Shown here: one piece after another, positions 5,714-7,403 of the stretch | Numbering within the stretch: the stretch's first letter is position 1 | How the letters are laid out: each line of letters begins with the position of its first letter | Program-made: the position numbers and the translations under genes | The notes under the pieces: generated by a model | Told to the model about the DNA's origin: nothing | Databases searched by the model: none | The model's input: the letters and a program-made list of their open reading frames with translations, nothing else | Source: Microcoleaceae cyanobacterium UBA11344 | Lineage (GTDB): Bacteria > Cyanobacteriota > Cyanobacteriia > Cyanobacteriales > Microcoleaceae | Reading direction: 5' to 3' | Length of the DNA: 7,403 nucleotides | Assembly: GCA_003483675.1 (NCBI GenBank) | Contig: DMYK01000267.1 | Location: forward strand, 1 to 7,403

Positions 5714-6042
5714 AGTATTATCGTCATTTGATTCGGAAAGTTTTAACTGAGTATTACGAGTTGGGGGCAAAGTCTACCAATTCAAAGCTAGAAAATGCGC
5801 TGATTTTTGACGAACAACATGACCATTATTTATTGATAGTAATGGGTTGGCAGGGGGAAGAACGGATTAAGGGAAATACTATTCATGTGCGATTGCGGGA
5901 TGGAAAAATTTGGATTGAGGAAGATTGGACAGAAGATGGAGTGGTAACAGATTTTTTGCAGGCTGGGGTATCGCGGGAGGATATTGTATTGGCGTTTCAT
6001 CCACCACATTTGCGGCAATATACAGAGTTTGCGATCGCTTAA
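5701..6042 (+). CDS. xisI: XisI family protein
   Basis: The 113-residue protein matches XisI throughout: MDKLEYYRHLIRKVLTEYYE at the start, then IFDEQHDHYLLIVMGWQGE, RLRDGKIWIEEDWTEDGV and AGVSREDIVLAFHPPHLR. It is a small acidic alpha/beta protein with no membrane segment. XisI is the usual partner of XisH and is thought to act with it. In Anabaena both are required for fdxN element excision; elsewhere the role of the pair is unsettled. The start is fixed by a strong Shine-Dalgarno and overlaps the end of xisH. The last residues (FAIA) are encoded by a HIP1 octamer (6031-6038), and a second HIP1 follows at 6047-6054. The gene converges on the 371-residue gene, with 65 bp between the stops. 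Confidence 0.93.
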   Translation: MDKLEYYRHLIRKVLTEYYELGAKSTNSKLENALIFDEQHDHYLLIVMGWQGEERIKGNTIHVRLRDGKIWIEEDWTEDGVVTDFLQAGVSREDIVLAFHPPHLRQYTEFAIA

Positions 6043-6054
6043 TAGTGCGATCGC
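6031..6054. repeat. Pair of HIP1 octamers between convergent genes
   Basis: Two perfect GCGATCGC octamers (6031-6038 and 6047-6054) lie 16 bases apart around the xisI stop codon. Other perfect copies are at 2204-2211, 2299-2306, 5250-5257, 5585-5592 and 6685-6692. HIP1 is the highly iterated palindrome of many cyanobacterial genomes. The high count is the main evidence for the host group. Confidence 0.9.
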
Positions 6055-6107
6055 ACATCTAACTAACTAAGCCCACCTAAAAAAACATAATACCCAGATT
6101 CCGTGTT

Positions 6108-7223
6108 TTACCTTGCCAACCTTGCTCTCAATTCATCAGCCGATAACTGAGGCAATTGTTCTACAAACAATGTCAATTCATCGACAGGCAATGCTAGTAA
6201 ATTGGTAAGGGCTGTAGGCAGAAGATCCCCCAATTCATTTTGGCGCATTCTCAAAACATTTTCTGCTAATAATTTTACCGCTTGTTGTCTTCCTGCTTCA
6301 TCCACGGTTAGCATGGATATTGCCAGCAACAACACCGTAAATTCCGCCGCGGTAAACTTGGATATTGGAGATAAGAAAGCAGTCATTTTTGAGTTGATTT
6401 CTCCAAATCGTACTTGCAGAAAATTTTCTAAAATTAAGCGTTGTTGTGTTTGTCTTCCTTGTTCTAGTCCTTGTTCTAGTCCTTGTTCAATTCCTTGTTC
6501 AATTCCTTGTTTTTGTGCGGCTTCTAACTGTTCTTGAAAAAGTGGTGCAATGGCCATAATTAACTCCCGCTCTTCTGGCTCAAATTCTGGTTTGGTTTCG
6601 ACTACTAAATGTGATTGTAGACGATACAACAATTCTAGCGCGATCATCCGTAACGGATCGTCCGTTGCTAAAGCGCTCAATTGGGCGATCGCCCGTTGCT
6701 GCACTTTCCCTTTCCCCAAAATCCTCAACCACAGGGTTTCTGGAGTTTCTGGCAATTGGTGAATCACCACGATCGCCGATTTCAAATGTTCCCCCAAAAA
6801 ATAAATTCCCTGGGGCCAGCTTTCAGCGTCTGGTGTCGCGTGAAACCCGCTTAACAAAGCTTCTGACGCTGTGGGAGTCAAAATCCACAATTTCGGCAAT
6901 TGAGCGTCATCATAGCGAGTATTTTCTCTTCTAGCTTGCCGCTCTAATTCACCTCGCACATCCAATAACTTACCCAGACAGCTACAAATTTCGCTGAAAC
7001 TTACCGGATTGCGAAACGGTTCAAAGATTGCAGTTGCGCTTGCCATTCTTCCCAAAACTCCCAAAGTTTCTAAGTATTTTGGGGTGAGGGTAGTTGGAGT
7101 GAAGTAAACATCGATTTCGCGCACTTCTGAAGTGACATCGCGACCAATATTAACTGTTCCGATTGGAGACAGAAGTTCTTCCAGATATTCTTTGGCAAAG
7201 CGATCGTGAATGAATCGCGTCAT
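6108..7223 (-). CDS. Cyanobacterial PD-(D/E)XK-like family protein with EQG repeats, often labelled 'flagellar assembly protein H'
   Basis: The 371-residue protein starts MTRFIHDRFAKEYLEELL and continues VREIDVYFTP, AIFEPFRNP, KLWILTPTASEALLSGF and HQLPETPETLWLRILGKGKVQ. I recognise this as a large cyanobacterial family that automatic pipelines often call flagellar assembly protein H. That name is misleading, since it comes from the coiled, Gln/Glu-rich segment. The N-terminal third (E36, D38, E68) resembles Rpn-like PD-(D/E)XK nuclease or transposase-associated proteins, but I cannot prove the active site. Residues 237-256 are an EQG-I/L tetrapeptide repeat from a 12-bp DNA array, followed by a helical C-terminal region (about 258-371) rich in Leu. 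The ATG at 7221-7223 has no clear Shine-Dalgarno. The upstream 7224-7319 is AT-rich, with TAAAAT at 7253-7258 on the minus strand as a possible -10. The gene converges on xisI and is insulated upstream by a terminator. Confidence 0.78.
   Translation of the reverse strand: MTRFIHDRFAKEYLEELLSPIGTVNIGRDVTSEVREIDVYFTPTTLTPKYLETLGVLGRMASATAIFEPFRNPVSFSEICSCLGKLLDVRGELERQARRENTRYDDAQLPKLWILTPTASEALLSGFHATPDAESWPQGIYFLGEHLKSAIVVIHQLPETPETLWLRILGKGKVQQRAIAQLSALATDDPLRMIALELLYRLQSHLVVETKPEFEPEERELIMAIAPLFQEQLEAAQKQGIEQGIEQGLEQGLEQGRQTQQRLILENFLQVRFGEINSKMTAFLSPISKFTAAEFTVLLLAISMLTVDEAGRQQAVKLLAENVLRMRQNELGDLLPTALTNLLALPVDELTLFVEQLPQLSADELRARLAR
6457..6516. repeat. In-frame 12-bp tandem repeat array, five units
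   Basis: Two copies of CCTTGTTCTAGT (6457-6480) are followed by two copies of CCTTGTTCAATT (6481-6504) and a degenerate unit, CCTTGTTTTTGT (6505-6516). The 12-bp period keeps frame, so on the minus strand it encodes (G-L/I-E-Q) repeats at residues 237-256 of the 371-residue protein. Near-identical units in adjacent pairs point to recent slippage or unequal recombination, and copy number probably varies between strains. Confidence 0.9.
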
Positions 7224-7319
7224 AAAAATTTAGTTGGATATTTACTGATTTAATTTTATCATATTATTCGGATATTCAAGCTGTTTTATATGACAAAAAT
7301 TAGACAGATATAAACAACT

Positions 7320-7361
7320 AAAAAAACCAGAAACCCGACCTATTTAAGAAGTCAGGTTTCT
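7320..7361 (-). terminator. Rho-independent terminator of a minus-strand gene beyond the right edge
   Basis: Arms at 7329-7341 and 7349-7361 pair over 13 positions with a 7-base loop. The two imperfect positions are G-U wobbles in minus-strand RNA but C-A mismatches in plus-strand RNA, so the hairpin favours the minus strand. There it is followed, after two bases, by seven U residues (7320-7326), the classic intrinsic terminator form. It therefore ends a transcript that enters from the right, and separates that unit from the 371-residue gene, whose own promoter must lie in 7224-7319. The 42 bases beyond it (7362-7403) are too short to identify the gene. Confidence 0.82.
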
Positions 7362-7403
7362 AACAGATATCGCATTTTACGTTCAATTAGAATGCAGCCC
7401 GCA

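Noticed and set aside
6202..6934. Plus-strand open frames opposite the 371-residue gene, including one rich in PCSSPCSIPC
   Set aside because: They are antisense shadows of a recognised family gene; the Cys/Pro/Ser pattern is only the reverse reading of the 12-bp repeat array.
6108..7223. A flagellar assembly role for the 371-residue protein
   Set aside because: The label arises from Gln/Glu-rich low complexity. Nothing here indicates flagella, and cyanobacteria lack them.

Overview
The window looks like a piece of a filamentous, non-heterocystous cyanobacterial chromosome (Microcoleus/Oscillatoria-like; the genus is an inference). The evidence is seven perfect copies of the cyanobacterial HIP1 octamer GCGATCGC in 7.4 kb (about 0.1 expected by chance), AT-leaning intergenic DNA with small dispersed repeats, and gene families typical of that group (DUF29, XisH/XisI, TM2-SHOCT, a CofE-like membrane protein, and a nuclease-like family often labelled 'flagellar assembly protein H').

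Layout: positions 1-5142 are all minus strand. From right to left they hold a membrane-anchored F420-0:gamma-glutamyl ligase (CofE)-like protein (3946-5142), a double-GNAT acetyltransferase with a disordered tail (2412-3740), a 70-residue two-helix membrane protein (1932-2144), a TM2-SHOCT protein (1414-1761), a membrane-anchored helix-hairpin-helix protein (590-1294), and a DUF29 protein cut by the left edge (1-437). The three middle genes are small membrane proteins, and two share a TPNW motif before their first hydrophobic segment. They may form a loose functional group, but the gaps between them carry repeats and hairpins, so a single operon is not certain.

At 5143-5296 the strand switches. 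A tight, overlapping xisH-xisI pair (5297-6042, plus strand) follows, with a strong Shine-Dalgarno for xisI inside xisH. It converges on a 371-residue minus-strand gene (6108-7223) with an in-frame array of 12-bp repeats. A strong minus-strand intrinsic terminator at 7320-7361 shows that another minus-strand gene ends just beyond the right edge; positions 7362-7403 are too short to identify it.

Intergenic DNA is where most of the unexplained structure lies. There is a 96-bp MITE-like element with 12-bp terminal inverted repeats and a possible 5-bp target duplication (1821-1926), a GC-armed inverted repeat enclosing 10-bp-period repeats (454-569), and a roughly 180-bp imperfect fold-back region (3761-3940). 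No intergenic gap exceeds 300 bases. I saw no tRNA, rRNA, CRISPR array or transposase gene. I did not find a convincing new multi-gene system. The best leads are the XisH/XisI pair lacking any visible recombinase and the CofE-like protein with an extra N-terminal membrane region.
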